From assembly GCF_016641735.1 (NCBI RefSeq), contig NZ_JAEDAO010000001.1:3906001-3970000 (forward strand): a stretch of DNA of 64,000 bases. The letters run 5' to 3'. The position numbers and the translations under genes were made by a program. The stretch is from Ramlibacter algicola (GTDB taxonomy: Bacteria; Pseudomonadota; Gammaproteobacteria; Burkholderiales; Burkholderiaceae_C). Shown piece after piece: positions 28,186 to 37,833 of this stretch (positions within the stretch are counted from its first letter, which is position 1; every line of letters begins with the position of its first letter). The notes beneath the pieces were generated by a model that worked only from the letters and a program-made list of their open reading frames with translations, did not search any database and was not told where the DNA came from.

Positions 28186-28581
28186 TCAGGAATTGTTTGC
28201 CGCCAGCTTCAGTAAGGGCTTTTCCTCGCCCGCCTCGAGCGGCTGGAGCTGGCCGGCGATGACCGCGCCCTGGTGCATCTCCAGCGCGCGGTAGGAGACA
28301 TCCCCTTCGATCCGCGCCTTCGGCTGCAGTTCCAGCAGTTCGGCCGCATGCACCGGGCCGCGCACGGTGCCGTTGACGATGACGTGGTCGGCCTGCACGG
28401 TGCCCTGCACGGTGGCGGCCTCGGAGATGACGAGCATGCTCGGCTCCTCGGTCGCGGCGCGCACGTCGCCGACGACTTCGCCATCGATGCGCAGCCCCTC
28501 GGTGAAGATGAGGTTGCCGTCCACGCGGGTGCCGTGGGCGATCAGGCTCTTGATCGGGGGCTGGGCTTTCTTGCCGAACAT
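28186..28581 (-). CDS. Bactofilin (polymer-forming cytoskeletal protein)
   Basis: 131 residues. The repeated right-handed beta-helix pattern ([20 protein letters not shown], then [21 protein letters not shown]) is that of the bactofilin/DUF583 family, which forms membrane-associated polymers that position cell-wall or stalk machinery. Short flexible tails flank the helix, as in the family. It is 30 bases downstream of the DUF6776-like gene in the same direction and 55 bases before erpA. Confidence 0.92.
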   Translation of the reverse strand: MFGKKAQPPIKSLIAHGTRVDGNLIFTEGLRIDGEVVGDVRAATEEPSMLVISEAATVQGTVQADHVIVNGTVRGPVHAAELLELQPKARIEGDVSYRALEMHQGAVIAGQLQPLEAGEEKPLLKLAANNS

Positions 28582-28611
28582 CAGGGGGTCCCTCGGAAAT
28601 ACTTTTGTGGC

Positions 28612-29325
28612 TCAGGTGCCGAGCTGGATGCTCTGCACCGCGCGGGTGGACGTCCCGTCCACCACCCGGGCGGACACGTTTTTTACCACGGCCTGGCTCG
28701 GCAGGTCGACCATGCCTTCCAGGCGGCCGTATTGGCGGAACCGAAGGTCGCGCGCGCCGTCGGGCAGGTCCATCGACCACGGTTTCCCGTCCAGCGTGCC
28801 GCCCAGGCTCAGCAGCAGCTTGCCGCGGAATTCGGGGGCATTGCGCGCGTGCTGGATCACCAGCACCTGCCACTTGAGCTGGCTGCCCGCCAGCATCTCG
28901 GCTTGCAGCGCGCGGATGGCCACCGCCTCGTTGGCATTGACCGGCATCAGCTTCTCGAAGAACGCCAGGTCATCGCGCAGCCCGCGGTTTTCGGCCTCGA
29001 GCTGGCGCACCTGCGCGGTCAGCCTGGACTGCGCCGCGCGCTCGGTGGTCAGCAGCGAGCCGGACGTGTTGAGCACCGACTGCACCTTGTCGCGCTCGTC
29101 GCGCAGGCGCTCCACTTCGCTGCGCAGCTGCACCAGTTCTTCCTTGGCGCGGGTGTCGAGCCCGGCCAGGCTCTTGCCCAGTTCGAACGCCCACAGGCTG
29201 ATCGCGCCGCAGAAGCCGAGCACGATGGCGATGACGGCCCAGCGCAACGGCCAGGGCATCGCGGTGCGCACCTTCATGCGCGGGGCGCTGATGGTGAGGC
29301 GGCGGCGGAGGAGCTTCCAACGCAT
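28612..29325 (-). CDS. DUF6776-like membrane protein with coiled coil
   Basis: 237 residues. A basic N-terminus and one membrane helix (about residues 28-48, AVIAIVLGFCGAISLWAF) precede a coiled coil (about 60-125, with heptads such as LRSEVERLRDERDKVQSVL) and a C-terminal beta-rich domain (SLGGTLDGKPWSMDLPDG). This layout fits the DUF6776 family common in Burkholderiales. Its place next to bactofilin suggests a scaffold or cell-shape role, which is inference. An internal ATG (29277) would remove 16 residues; neither start has a strong ribosome binding site. Confidence 0.75.
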   Translation of the reverse strand: MRWKLLRRRLTISAPRMKVRTAMPWPLRWAVIAIVLGFCGAISLWAFELGKSLAGLDTRAKEELVQLRSEVERLRDERDKVQSVLNTSGSLLTTERAAQSRLTAQVRQLEAENRGLRDDLAFFEKLMPVNANEAVAIRALQAEMLAGSQLKWQVLVIQHARNAPEFRGKLLLSLGGTLDGKPWSMDLPDGARDLRFRQYGRLEGMVDLPSQAVVKNVSARVVDGTSTRAVQSIQLGT

Positions 29326-29360
29326 GAGCTAGGAGTGTCTCAAAAGCCGGCCCGCAAACG

Positions 29361-29393
29361 ACAAAGCCGCACAGGGCACCTGTGCGGCTTTGT
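29361..29393 (-). terminator. Rho-independent terminator after rpsI
   Basis: A perfect 15-base-pair stem (29361-29375 with 29379-29393) and 3-base loop. Read on the minus strand the stem ends GGCTTTGT and continues into CGTTTG, a moderately U-rich tail. It separates the ribosomal protein operon from the DUF6776-like gene. Confidence 0.85.
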
Positions 29394-29414
29394 AACGGCG
29401 TGGGCCGCGGCGGA

Positions 29415-29807
29415 TCAGCGCTTGCTGAACTGCTTGCGGCGGCGGGCGGAGTGGAGGCCGACCTTCTTGCGTTCCACTTCGCGGGCGTCGCGGGTCACGA
29501 AGCCAGCCTGCGACAACACCGGCTTGAGCGACGCGTCCCAGTCGATCAGCGCGCGGGTGATGCCGTGGCGGGTGGCGCCGGCCTGGCCCGATTCACCGCC
29601 GCCGTGCACGTTGACCTGGATGTCGAACGTCTCGGCGTGGTTGGTCAGCATCAGGGGCTGCTTGGCGATCATGATGGACGTCTGGCGGCCGAAGAACTTC
29701 TCGATCTCCTTGCCGTTGACGACGATCTTGCCGCTGCCCTTCTTCAGGAAGACACGGGCCACGCTGCTCTTGCGGCGGCCGGTGCCGTTGTTCCATTCAC
29801 CGATCAT
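29415..29807 (-). CDS. rpsI: 30S ribosomal protein S9
   Basis: 130 residues, full length. The N-terminal [14 protein letters not shown] and the strongly basic C-terminus RRRKQFSKR, which reaches the P-site tRNA, are diagnostic. The ribosome binding site GGAGATC lies just upstream and inside the last codons of rplM, 2 bases apart. Confidence 0.98.
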   Translation of the reverse strand: MIGEWNNGTGRRKSSVARVFLKKGSGKIVVNGKEIEKFFGRQTSIMIAKQPLMLTNHAETFDIQVNVHGGGESGQAGATRHGITRALIDWDASLKPVLSQAGFVTRDAREVERKKVGLHSARRRKQFSKR

Positions 29808-29809
29808 GC

Positions 29810-30238
29810 TCAGATCTCCAGGGGCTTGGGCTGCTGCGCGGTGTGCGGGTGCTCGGCGCCACCGTACACCTTCAGCTTCTTGATCATGGCGTAGCCGAGC
29901 GGGCCCTTGGGCAGCATGCCCTTGACGGCCTTCTCGAGCGCGCGGCCGGGATGCTTGGCCTGCAGGTCGCGGAAGTTGGTTTCGCGGATGCCACCGGGGT
30001 AGCCGGAGTGGCGGTAGTACTTCTTGTCGAGCTCCTTGGCGCCGGTGACCCGGAGCTGGGAAGCGTTGATGACGACGATGAAGTCGCCGGTGTCGACGTG
30101 AGGCGTGTAGATGGCCTTGTGCTTGCCGCGCAAACGGAGTGCTGCTTCGCTGGCAACACGTCCGAGCACCTTGTCGGTGGCGTCAATCACAAACCACTCG
30201 TGCTTCACGTCAGCGGGTTTCGCGCTGAACGTTTTCAT
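29810..30238 (-). CDS. rplM: 50S ribosomal protein L13
   Basis: 142 residues, full length. [19 protein letters not shown] at the N-terminus and [12 protein letters not shown] in the middle are conserved in L13. It leads the rplM-rpsI operon. A leader of about 135 bases precedes it. Confidence 0.98.
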   Translation of the reverse strand: MKTFSAKPADVKHEWFVIDATDKVLGRVASEAALRLRGKHKAIYTPHVDTGDFIVVINASQLRVTGAKELDKKYYRHSGYPGGIRETNFRDLQAKHPGRALEKAVKGMLPKGPLGYAMIKKLKVYGGAEHPHTAQQPKPLEI

Positions 30239-30371
30239 GAAGGTCCTTCGAGGGTTTGCGGGTCCTTTTCCGCGGTCGGTGTCTTTCTGGTGAAGACCTC
30301 TTAGGCGGGGTTTTCGGCCGGCCGCAAGGCCTGCCGGTATCTGCCGCGGGTCCCAATGGTGGCGCTGCAGA

Positions 30372-30408
30372 GCCCAAGATTGTACGTCGGATCAAGCACT
30401 TACCGCAA
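30372..30408 (-). promoter_or_regulatory. Promoter of the rplM-rpsI operon
   Basis: On the minus strand TTGCGG (30403-30408) and TACAAT (30379-30384) are 18 bases apart, a plausible sigma-70 pair. The predicted start near 30372 leaves a leader of about 135 bases that contains a GC-rich hairpin, room for autogenous control of the kind known for L13 in E. coli. Confidence 0.5.
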
Positions 30409-30426
30409 GGCGCCGGGTGCCGCGGG

Positions 30427-30432
30427 TACCAT
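30427..30432 (+). promoter_or_regulatory. -10-like TACCAT box before rlmJ
   Basis: TACCAT lies 6 bases before the rlmJ ATG, with no ribosome binding site. It is another member of the leaderless-start pattern. Confidence 0.4.
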
Positions 30433-30438
30433 CGCCGG

Positions 30439-31338
30439 ATGTTCAGTTACCGCCACGGCTTCCACGCCGGCAACCACGCCGACGTCCTGAAGCACATCGC
30501 CCTGATTGCCTCGGTGCGGTACATGACCCAGAAGGACAGCCCGCTGTGGGTGGTGGACACCCACGCCGGGGCCGGCCTGTACCGGCTGGACGACGACTTC
30601 GCCGGCACCTCCGGCGAGGCCGCCGAGGGCGTCCTGAAGCTGGCCGAAGCCGTGGCCGCGCAAGGCGCGGACAGTGAGCAGGCGCTCGCACCGGCGATCA
30701 CCGGCTACCTGGACCTGGTCAAGCAGTTCAACCGCGAAGGCCGCTGGAAGATCTACCCCGGCTCGCCCTTCATCGCGCAGCACCTGCTGCGCACCGAGGT
30801 GCGCGACAAGATGAAGCTGTTCGAGCTGCATCCGTCCGACAGCACCGCCCTCGCCGCGCACGTCGCGCAGCTGGGCGCCGGCCGGCAGGTGAGCGTGGCG
30901 CGCGAGGACGGCTTCGAAGGCCTGAAGGCGGTGCTGCCGCCGCCCAGCCGCCGCGCCCTGGTCCTGATCGACCCGAGCTACGAGATCAAGAGCGACTACG
31001 CGAAGGTGCTCGCCGCCATGCGCGACGCGCTGCAGCGGTTCGCGACCGGGACGTACATGGTCTGGTACCCGATCATCCCGCGGCCCGAGGCGCATGACCT
31101 GCCACGCAAGCTGAAGGCGCTGGGCAACTCGTTCCGCAAGCCCTGGCTGCACGCGACGCTGGCGATCGGCCAGTCCGAGGACCCGCAACGCAAGGGCGGG
31201 CTGTCGGCCAGCGGCGTGTTCGTCGTCAACCCGCCGCACATCCTCAAGGCGGCTTTGCAGCCGGCGCTGCCGCAGCTGGTGGAGTTGCTGGGGCGCGGGC
31301 GCGGCAAGGGCCACGTGCTGGAGAGCGGCGGCGGCTGA
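30439..31338 (+). CDS. rlmJ: 23S rRNA (adenine(2030)-N6)-methyltransferase RlmJ
   Basis: 299 residues from the ATG at 30439. MFSYRHGFHAGNHADVLKH at the start and DTHAGAGLY are hallmarks of RlmJ, which methylates A2030 of 23S rRNA. The catalytic N6-adenine methyltransferase motif reads IDPSYEIKSDY, with serine at the position that is proline in the usual DPPY; this variant needs checking but the rest of the site is standard. The frame upstream of 30439 is not conserved. Confidence 0.93.
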   Translation: MFSYRHGFHAGNHADVLKHIALIASVRYMTQKDSPLWVVDTHAGAGLYRLDDDFAGTSGEAAEGVLKLAEAVAAQGADSEQALAPAITGYLDLVKQFNREGRWKIYPGSPFIAQHLLRTEVRDKMKLFELHPSDSTALAAHVAQLGAGRQVSVAREDGFEGLKAVLPPPSRRALVLIDPSYEIKSDYAKVLAAMRDALQRFATGTYMVWYPIIPRPEAHDLPRKLKALGNSFRKPWLHATLAIGQSEDPQRKGGLSASGVFVVNPPHILKAALQPALPQLVELLGRGRGKGHVLESGGG

Positions 31339-31362
31339 TCGCAGCGCTTCCGCCAAAAAGAA

Positions 31363-31384
31363 AACGGGCCCCGAGGGGCCCGTT
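31363..31384 (-). terminator. Rho-independent terminator after the porin gene
   Basis: A GC-rich inverted repeat (AACGGGCCCC/GGGGCCCGTT). On the minus strand it is followed by TTTTCTTTTT, so it ends the porin transcript; on the plus strand, after rlmJ, there is no U-tract. Confidence 0.85.
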
Positions 31385-31404
31385 GTCCTGTCCGATGCGA
31401 AGCG

Positions 31405-32214
31405 TCAGAAGTGGTACTCGACGCGCACCATCGGCGTCTTGGCGAGCGCGCCGGGACCGGCCGGGCCACGGTAGCTGTTGCCGAACTTGTTGCGCCAGTA
31501 CTGGTACTCGAGGCCGGCCTTGAGCGTGTTCTTGCCCATGCCCAGGGCGCCGCTCACGTCGTACATCACCTGGCCGTCGAAGTTGAATTCCGGCGCGGTC
31601 TGGCCGCCGAATTCGTCCTTGCCCTTGGCCGCGATCCAGTTGGCGTAGCCCTCGAACGAGAAGCCGCTGCCGATCGGGATGCCCCAGCTGGCGCCCAGCA
31701 TCGGGTGGGTGTCGTAGGTGTAGCGCGAGGCCACGCCCACCGGCTTGTTGCTCTCGTGCAGGAGGTACAGGCCGACGTTCAGGAAGCCGGGGACGTCCAT
31801 GAACAGCGTCGGGCCGACCACCAGCATGCGCTTCTTGGACGCGTAGCCGGGGTCGTTCTTGGTGTTCCAGTCGAAGCCGGCCGTCAGGCCCAGGCCCCGC
31901 ACCGGACCCATCTTGAAGTCCTTGCCGGTGACCTTGCCCAGGTCCAGCGTGTGGCGGTAGACGATGTACGCCTCCTGCGCCTCGGCATCGCGGTTGTCCG
32001 AGTCCAGCAGGTCGACGTTCAGGAAATTGCTGCCGTACTTGTAGCCGCTGGCGTGCGTGAAGTTGATGATGTTCTTGTGGATGTCCGTGCGGCCGAACGG
32101 CTCGGCGAACTTCGTGCCGTAGCGGTAGCCGATGGAGTTGTCGCTCCATTCGGCGGCGTGGGCCGAGGCGGCGGCCGCCAGCACGGCCAGGGTGACGAGA
32201 GTTCTTGCGTGCAT
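31405..32214 (-). CDS. Outer membrane channel of the Tsx/OmpK family
   Basis: 269 residues from the ATG at 32214, preceded by GGAGAAG. A signal peptide ends at ASAHA|AEW. The mature part shows alternating hydrophobic residues typical of a beta-barrel and ends VRVEYHF, with the terminal phenylalanine needed for barrel assembly. IGYRYGTKFAEPF and HKNIINFTHASGYKYG match the family of nucleoside-specific channels and OmpK. It may take up nucleosides or serve another small solute; the substrate is an inference. Its own terminator follows. Confidence 0.85.
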   Translation of the reverse strand: MHARTLVTLAVLAAAASAHAAEWSDNSIGYRYGTKFAEPFGRTDIHKNIINFTHASGYKYGSNFLNVDLLDSDNRDAEAQEAYIVYRHTLDLGKVTGKDFKMGPVRGLGLTAGFDWNTKNDPGYASKKRMLVVGPTLFMDVPGFLNVGLYLLHESNKPVGVASRYTYDTHPMLGASWGIPIGSGFSFEGYANWIAAKGKDEFGGQTAPEFNFDGQVMYDVSGALGMGKNTLKAGLEYQYWRNKFGNSYRGPAGPGALAKTPMVRVEYHF

Positions 32215-32297
32215 GCTCTTCTCCGTTGATGTCAGGGTTTCAACGGATGAGCTTAGCGCAAGAAGGGTGCCTGCCCCTGACCGCAAGCTGCGGAAAG

Positions 32298-32741
32298 TCA
32301 GCGTTGTGCCGCCGGCAGTGGCGACACCACCACGGTCGCCGCGCCCCAGCCCAGGATGCCGAGCGTGCGGGCGGCGGCGTGGCTCAGGTCGATGATGCGA
32401 CCGCGCACGTGCGGGCCGCGGTCGTTGATGCGCACCTCGATGCTGCGGCCGTTGCGTGGGTTCAGCACCCGCACCCGCGTGCCGAAGGGCAGCGTCGGAT
32501 GCGCGGCCGTCAGCGCGTTCATGTCGAAGCGTTCGCCGCTCGCGGTGCGGCGGCCGTGGAACTCGAGGCCGTACCAGGAGGCCACGCCGCGGTGCTCCTG
32601 CAGGGCATCGGCCTGCGGAGCCTGGGCCGGCTCCGCATCGGCGGCGGCTTGCGGTGGCGCCCAGCCGCTGTCGACGTCGATCTCGCCGCCCCAGCACGTG
32701 GCAGCGGCGGCGCAGGCGAGCACCAACAGCGGGCGCCGCAT
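32298..32741 (-). CDS. rlpA: RlpA-type septal ring lytic transglycosylase-like protein
   Basis: 147 residues. A signal sequence is followed by a short linker and a double-psi beta-barrel domain: [19 protein letters not shown], then [20 protein letters not shown] with the catalytic-site aspartate and histidine. RlpA proteins cut naked glycan strands at the septum. This copy lacks a C-terminal SPOR domain. The signal peptide has a cysteine ([12 protein letters not shown]), but I see no clean lipobox. The ATG overlaps the metF stop by one base, so it is the last gene of the ahcY operon. Confidence 0.86.
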   Translation of the reverse strand: MRRPLLVLACAAAATCWGGEIDVDSGWAPPQAAADAEPAQAPQADALQEHRGVASWYGLEFHGRRTASGERFDMNALTAAHPTLPFGTRVRVLNPRNGRSIEVRINDRGPHVRGRIIDLSHAAARTLGILGWGAATVVVSPLPAAQR

Positions 32742-33571
32742 CAGCGCGCCAGGCGGCGGCAGATCTCGAGCGTCGCCGCGGCCTGGTTCATCGTGTAGAA
32801 GTGCAGCGCCGGCGCGCCCGCGGCCACCAGCCGTTCGCACAGCTCGCTGACCACGTCGAGGCCGAACGCCTTGATCGACGCGCTGTCGTCGCCGAACGCC
32901 TGCAGCCGCAGGCGGATCCAGCGCGGCACCTCGGCACCGCAAGCGTCCGAGAAGCGCAGCAGCTGGCTCGAGCTGGTGATCGGCATGATCCCCGGCACCA
33001 CCGGCACGTCGACGCCGCGCTTGCGCAATTCGTCGGTGTAGCGCAGGTACGCATCGGGGTTGAAGAAGTACTGCGTGATGCCGGCGTCGGCGCCCGCTTC
33101 CACCTTCGCGATGAAAGCCTGCAGGTCGGCGTCCGGTGACTTCGCCTGCGGGTGCACTTCGGGATACGCCGCCACTTCGATGCGGAACTGGCGCCCCGTC
33201 TCGCTGCGGATGAAGGCGACGAGTTCGCTGGCGTAGCGGAACTCGCCGCCCAGGCCGTACCCGCTGGGCAGGTCGCCGCGCAGGGCGACGATGCGCGTCA
33301 CGCCCGCGGCCGCGTACGCCGCCAGCCGCTCGCGGAGGCTGTCGCGCGTCTGCCCGATGCAGGACAGGTGCGGCGCCGCGGAGACGCCCTCACCCATGAT
33401 CTCCCGCACGGCGAGCAGCGTGCCTTCCTGCGTCGAGCCGCCGGCACCGAACGTCACCGAGCAGAACTCGGGCTCCAGCGCGTACAGCTTCTGGCGCGCG
33501 GCGCGCAGCTTCTCGGCCCCTTCCGGGGTCTTGGGCGGGAAGAATTCGAGGCTGATCGGAACGGTCGTCAT
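32741..33571 (-). CDS. metF: 5,10-methylenetetrahydrofolate reductase
   Basis: 276 residues. MetF makes 5-methyl-THF for methionine synthesis, using [12 protein letters not shown] at the N-terminus, [12 protein letters not shown] and the FAD-site sequence ALRGDLPSG are family features. It follows tlyA by one base and precedes rlpA. With ahcY upstream behind an SAH riboswitch, it belongs to the methyl-cycle operon. Confidence 0.96.
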   Translation of the reverse strand: MTTVPISLEFFPPKTPEGAEKLRAARQKLYALEPEFCSVTFGAGGSTQEGTLLAVREIMGEGVSAAPHLSCIGQTRDSLRERLAAYAAAGVTRIVALRGDLPSGYGLGGEFRYASELVAFIRSETGRQFRIEVAAYPEVHPQAKSPDADLQAFIAKVEAGADAGITQYFFNPDAYLRYTDELRKRGVDVPVVPGIMPITSSSQLLRFSDACGAEVPRWIRLRLQAFGDDSASIKAFGLDVVSELCERLVAAGAPALHFYTMNQAAATLEICRRLAR

Positions 33572-33572
33572 G

Positions 33573-34325
33573 TCATGTCCTGGTCGCCAGGAGGAAGAAT
33601 TCGCGGTTGCCGTCGCCGCCGCGGATGGGGCTGTCGAACCAGCCGTCCACCGCCAGGCCACTGGCCTCGCACGCCGCGCGCAGGCGCTGCTCCACCACCG
33701 GATACAGCGCCTCGTCCCGCACGATGCCACCCTTGCCGAGCTGGCCGGGCTGCAACTCGAACTGGGGCTTGGCCAGCATGAGCAGTCTGCCGCCCGCGTG
33801 CAGCAAGGGCGCCACGGCCGGCAGCACCAGCGTGAGCGAGATGAAGGACAGGTCGCCGACGGCGAGGTCGAAGCCTGCTTCGACACCCGCGGTCGCCAGC
33901 ACGCCGGCATCGAGCGAGCGCGCGTTGCACTTCTCGATGCACACGACCCGCGCGTCGCCACGCAAGCGCTCGTGCAACTGGCCGTGGCCGACGTCCACGC
34001 CGGCCACCTTCGCCGCACCGCGCTGCAGGAGAACGTCGGTGAAGCCGCCGGTGGACTGGCCCACGTCGAGGCAGCGCCAGCCGGTCACATCGAGCCGCGC
34101 CTGGTCGAGCGCGCCTTCCAGCTTCAGGCCGCCGCGCGAGACGTAGCGCGTCTCGGCGTCGTCGCGCAGTTCGAGTTGCGCCGCTTCGGGCACCTCGTCG
34201 CCGTTCTTGGCGACGTCGCGCCACGCCCGCCCGTCATGCCAGCGCAAGCCCGCGGCGATGAGCCGCTGCGCCTGCGAGCGCGTGGCCGCGAGGCCGCGTT
34301 CGACGAGGAGTTGGTCGGCACGCAT
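33573..34325 (-). CDS. tlyA: TlyA family rRNA 2'-O-methyltransferase
   Basis: 250 residues. An N-terminal S4 RNA-binding domain (MRADQLLVERGLAATRSQAQ) is joined to an FtsJ-like methyltransferase (CLDVGQSTGGFTDVLLQ). TlyA homologues methylate cytidines of 16S and/or 23S rRNA. The frame extends 17 residues upstream into the class A repeat (giving DSRLRGNDE), but the ATG at 34325 starts the S4 domain and is the likely start. The glycine motif reads DVGQSTGG where DVGASTGG is more common; the function is otherwise intact. Confidence 0.92.
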   Translation of the reverse strand: MRADQLLVERGLAATRSQAQRLIAAGLRWHDGRAWRDVAKNGDEVPEAAQLELRDDAETRYVSRGGLKLEGALDQARLDVTGWRCLDVGQSTGGFTDVLLQRGAAKVAGVDVGHGQLHERLRGDARVVCIEKCNARSLDAGVLATAGVEAGFDLAVGDLSFISLTLVLPAVAPLLHAGGRLLMLAKPQFELQPGQLGKGGIVRDEALYPVVEQRLRAACEASGLAVDGWFDSPIRGGDGNREFFLLATRT

Positions 34326-34337
34326 GGTGGGAATCTC

Positions 34338-34415
34338 GTCATTCCCGCGGAGGCGGGAATCCACCGCTCCCGCCATCGGATGGAAGCGATGGGTCCCCGC
34401 CTCCGCGGGGACGAC
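34338..34415. repeat. Class A REP-like repeat (two-hairpin unit)
   Basis: Two palindromes (ATTCCCGCGGAGGCGGGAAT and GTCCCCGCCTCCGCGGGGAC) flanking a spacer with CCACCGCT and AGCGATGG. It lies 7 bases after the ahcY stop, inside the ahcY-tlyA gap, and may act as a processing or stability element within the operon. Confidence 0.85.
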
Positions 34416-34422
34416 GGGTTCA

Positions 34423-35859
<1,437 letters not shown>

Positions 35860-35919
35860 GGTGGCTCCAGTTCGATGGTGTCAGCCACTGCCGGCGCGGA
35901 CTCACCACACGTGGACAGT

Positions 35920-35981
35920 GGGTGAGCGTCGTTGCGAAGGTTTCCGAGCCTCACGCCGTGCGGCGCTGCAACGCTCCTCGG
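35920..35981 (-). promoter_or_regulatory. SAH riboswitch upstream of ahcY
   Basis: Read on the minus strand, CCGAGGAGCGTTGCAGC is followed by GCGTGAGGCTCGG, which pairs with the first CCGAG, and then by an A-rich joint and ACGACGCTCACCC, which can pair with GAGCG in the pseudoknot. These are the conserved elements of the SAH riboswitch, which turns on SAH-recycling genes when SAH accumulates. It begins 9 bases after a TATAAT box and lies about 60 bases before the ahcY ATG, a fit with the known context. Confidence 0.9.
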
Positions 35982-35990
35982 ATGGCGGCG

Positions 35991-35996
35991 ATTATA
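35991..35996 (-). promoter_or_regulatory. -10 box TATAAT of the ahcY operon
   Basis: A perfect TATAAT on the minus strand, 9 bases before the first base of the riboswitch, so the transcript should begin almost exactly at the aptamer. No convincing -35 is seen at 16-18 bases. Confidence 0.65.
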
Positions 35997-36047
35997 CGGA
36001 AGGGTTCCCGTCGAGCCGCTCCGTCCCCGGCTGCGCACGGCGTGCGG

Positions 36048-36053
36048 TACAAC
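36048..36053 (+). promoter_or_regulatory. -10-like TACAAC box before the ligase gene
   Basis: TACAAC is 6 bases before the ATG at 36060 and no ribosome binding site is seen. Confidence 0.35.
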
Positions 36054-36059
36054 CGCCGG

Positions 36060-37190
36060 ATGGCCACCGAATCCCTGTTCACCTCCCCCATCGATCCCAT
36101 GCTGGCCAAGATCGCCGAAGCGCTGCCCGAGGCGGAGGGCTTTCTCTTCGAGCCCAAGTGGGATGGCTTTCGCGCCATCGTCTTCCGCGACACGACCGGC
36201 GTGCGCATCCAGAGCCGCGACCTGAAGGCGCTCAACCGCTACTTCCCCGAGCTGGAGAAGGTGCTGGCCGAGCAGTTGCCCAAGGGCTGCATCCTCGACG
36301 GCGAGATCGTGGTCGCGGGTCCGCAGGGCCTGGACTTCGACGCGCTGCAGCAGCGCATCCATCCGGCGGCCTCGCGCATCGGCAAGCTGGCGAAGGAAAC
36401 GCCGGCCGGCTTCGTCGCCTTCGACCTGCTCGCCGCCGGCGGCAAGTCGGTGATGGACCTGCCGCAGCAGGAGCGCCGCCAGCGCCTCGAAAGCCTGCTC
36501 AAGTCCGCGAAGCCGCCGCTGCGCCTGACGCCCGTGACGACCGATCGCGCGCTGGCGCAGGACTGGCTGCAGCGCTTCGAAGGCGCCGGGCTCGACGGCG
36601 TGATGGCCAAGCCCGTCGATGCGAAGTACCAGCCGGGCAAGCGCACGATGTTCAAGATCAAGCACGCGCGCACCGTCGACTGCGTGGTCGCGGGGTTCCG
36701 TTGGTACAAGGACACGCAGGATGCGGTCGGCTCGCTGTTGCTCGGGCTGTACGACGAGTCCGGGCAATTGCAGCACGTGGGCGTGACGTCGTCGTTCACG
36801 ATGGCGCGCCGCCGCGAACTGGTGGAGGAACTCGCGCCGATGCGCGAGAACGCGATGGCCGACCATCCCTGGCGCGAGTGGGCGCAGGCCAGCGTCGGCG
36901 ACGCCGACCGCATGCCGGGTGCGAAGAGCCGCTGGAGCGGCGCCAAGGACCTCGCGTGGGAGCCGCTGCGCCCCGAGCGCGTGTGCGAAGTGAAGTACGA
37001 CCACCTGCAGGGCCGCCGCTTCCGCCATGCGACCACCTTCCTGCGCTGGCGCGACGACAAGCCCGCGGCCGAGTGCCGCTACGACCAGCTCGAAGTGGCG
37101 ACGCCGTTCGAGCTGAAGCAGGTCTTCGCTCCGGAGCCTGCGCGGCAGAAAGACGGGTCCGCGTTGGGCCGAGAAGGGGCCAGAGGCTAG
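36060..37190 (+). CDS. ATP-dependent DNA ligase (LigC/LigD ligase-domain type, stand-alone)
   Basis: 376 residues from the ATG at 36060. The nucleotidyl-accepting lysine lies in EPKWDGFRAI (motif I); motif III DGEIVVAG, motif IV GLDGVMAKP and motif V FKIKHARTVD follow, then an OB-fold. No nuclease or polymerase domain is attached. It closes nicks using ATP and is presumably a repair ligase, since replication normally uses the NAD-dependent LigA. A stand-alone LigD-type polymerase domain gene lies 640 bases away on the other strand. Its TAG stop overlaps the opposite-strand stop of the next gene. Confidence 0.9.
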   Translation: MATESLFTSPIDPMLAKIAEALPEAEGFLFEPKWDGFRAIVFRDTTGVRIQSRDLKALNRYFPELEKVLAEQLPKGCILDGEIVVAGPQGLDFDALQQRIHPAASRIGKLAKETPAGFVAFDLLAAGGKSVMDLPQQERRQRLESLLKSAKPPLRLTPVTTDRALAQDWLQRFEGAGLDGVMAKPVDAKYQPGKRTMFKIKHARTVDCVVAGFRWYKDTQDAVGSLLLGLYDESGQLQHVGVTSSFTMARRRELVEELAPMRENAMADHPWREWAQASVGDADRMPGAKSRWSGAKDLAWEPLRPERVCEVKYDHLQGRRFRHATTFLRWRDDKPAAECRYDQLEVATPFELKQVFAPEPARQKDGSALGREGARG

Positions 37191-37591
37191 GCGACGAGTT
37201 CCTCGATGACGAAGCGGCGGTAGTACACCGCCGACGACACCGGCACGCCGCGCAACACTTCCATCAGGTGCTCGCAAGCCTTCGCGTTGCGCGCCGGCAG
37301 CAGCAGCGCGTGGTGGCCTTCGCGCGCGAGCTCGGCGAAATGCCGCACCGTGTGCTCCTCGAAGCCGACCGACGGCAGCGCGATGTCGCGGTGCTCGAAC
37401 AGGTGCAGCACGTCGAGCACGTCGGCCGGCCGCAGCAGGTGCACCCCGGTGCAGTCCTGCCCGTCGCCGCACAGCAGGTCCTCCGCGCGCCGCGCGTCGG
37501 CCTCCGTGGGCACCATCACGAACAGGTGGCCGGTGGGATAGAAGTCGCCGAGCAGCGACATCATCTTGCGTTCCAGGTGGAAGTCTTTCAT
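37187..37591 (-). CDS. Hypothetical protein
   Basis: 134 residues; I do not recognise the family. It looks soluble, with an alternating alpha/beta pattern (HLFVMVPTEADARRAEDLL, HHALLLPARNAKACEHLMEV) and a cysteine pair in CGDGQDC. The ATG at 37591 has a good ribosome binding site (AGGAG). The C-terminus overlaps the convergent ligase gene by 4 bases. A link to the DNA repair neighbours is possible but only positional. Confidence 0.6.
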   Translation of the reverse strand: MKDFHLERKMMSLLGDFYPTGHLFVMVPTEADARRAEDLLCGDGQDCTGVHLLRPADVLDVLHLFEHRDIALPSVGFEEHTVRHFAELAREGHHALLLPARNAKACEHLMEVLRGVPVSSAVYYRRFVIEELVA

Positions 37592-37705
37592 GGCATGTCT
37601 CCTGGCGTTCCTTGTGCGCCTCGGCGGCACGCGCGTCAACGTGCAGGCGCTGCAGGAGGTAACCGGTTGTCATCCGCGAGGGCGGGGCGCTTCGCTTCCC
37701 CTTCC

Positions 37706-37806
37706 AACTCGACGCAGAGGACACAGAGGAAAGAGAGGACGAAGAGGAATCCAATCCGGAAATTCTCTGCGTCCTCTCTCTCCTTTCCCTGCGTCCTCTG
37801 CGTTGG
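37706..37806. repeat. Class C GCAGAG/CTCTGC inverted repeat
   Basis: The left arm contains ACGCAGAGGACACAGAGG, the right arm CCTGCGTCCTCTGCGTT; the arms can fold into one long imperfect hairpin. It begins 27 bases after the stop of the minus-strand polymerase-domain gene. It fills most of the gap to the hypothetical gene. Confidence 0.85.
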
Positions 37807-37833
37807 AGGCCCGCGAGCGCCAGCGAGCGGAAC

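Noticed and set aside
34326..34376. TlyA start 17 residues earlier
   Set aside because: The added residues are translated from the class A repeat; the S4 domain starts at 34325.
37640..37833. A CRISPR-like array in the repeat-rich gap
   Set aside because: The repeats form a single inverted palindrome, with no regular direct repeats and spacers, and no cas genes are present.
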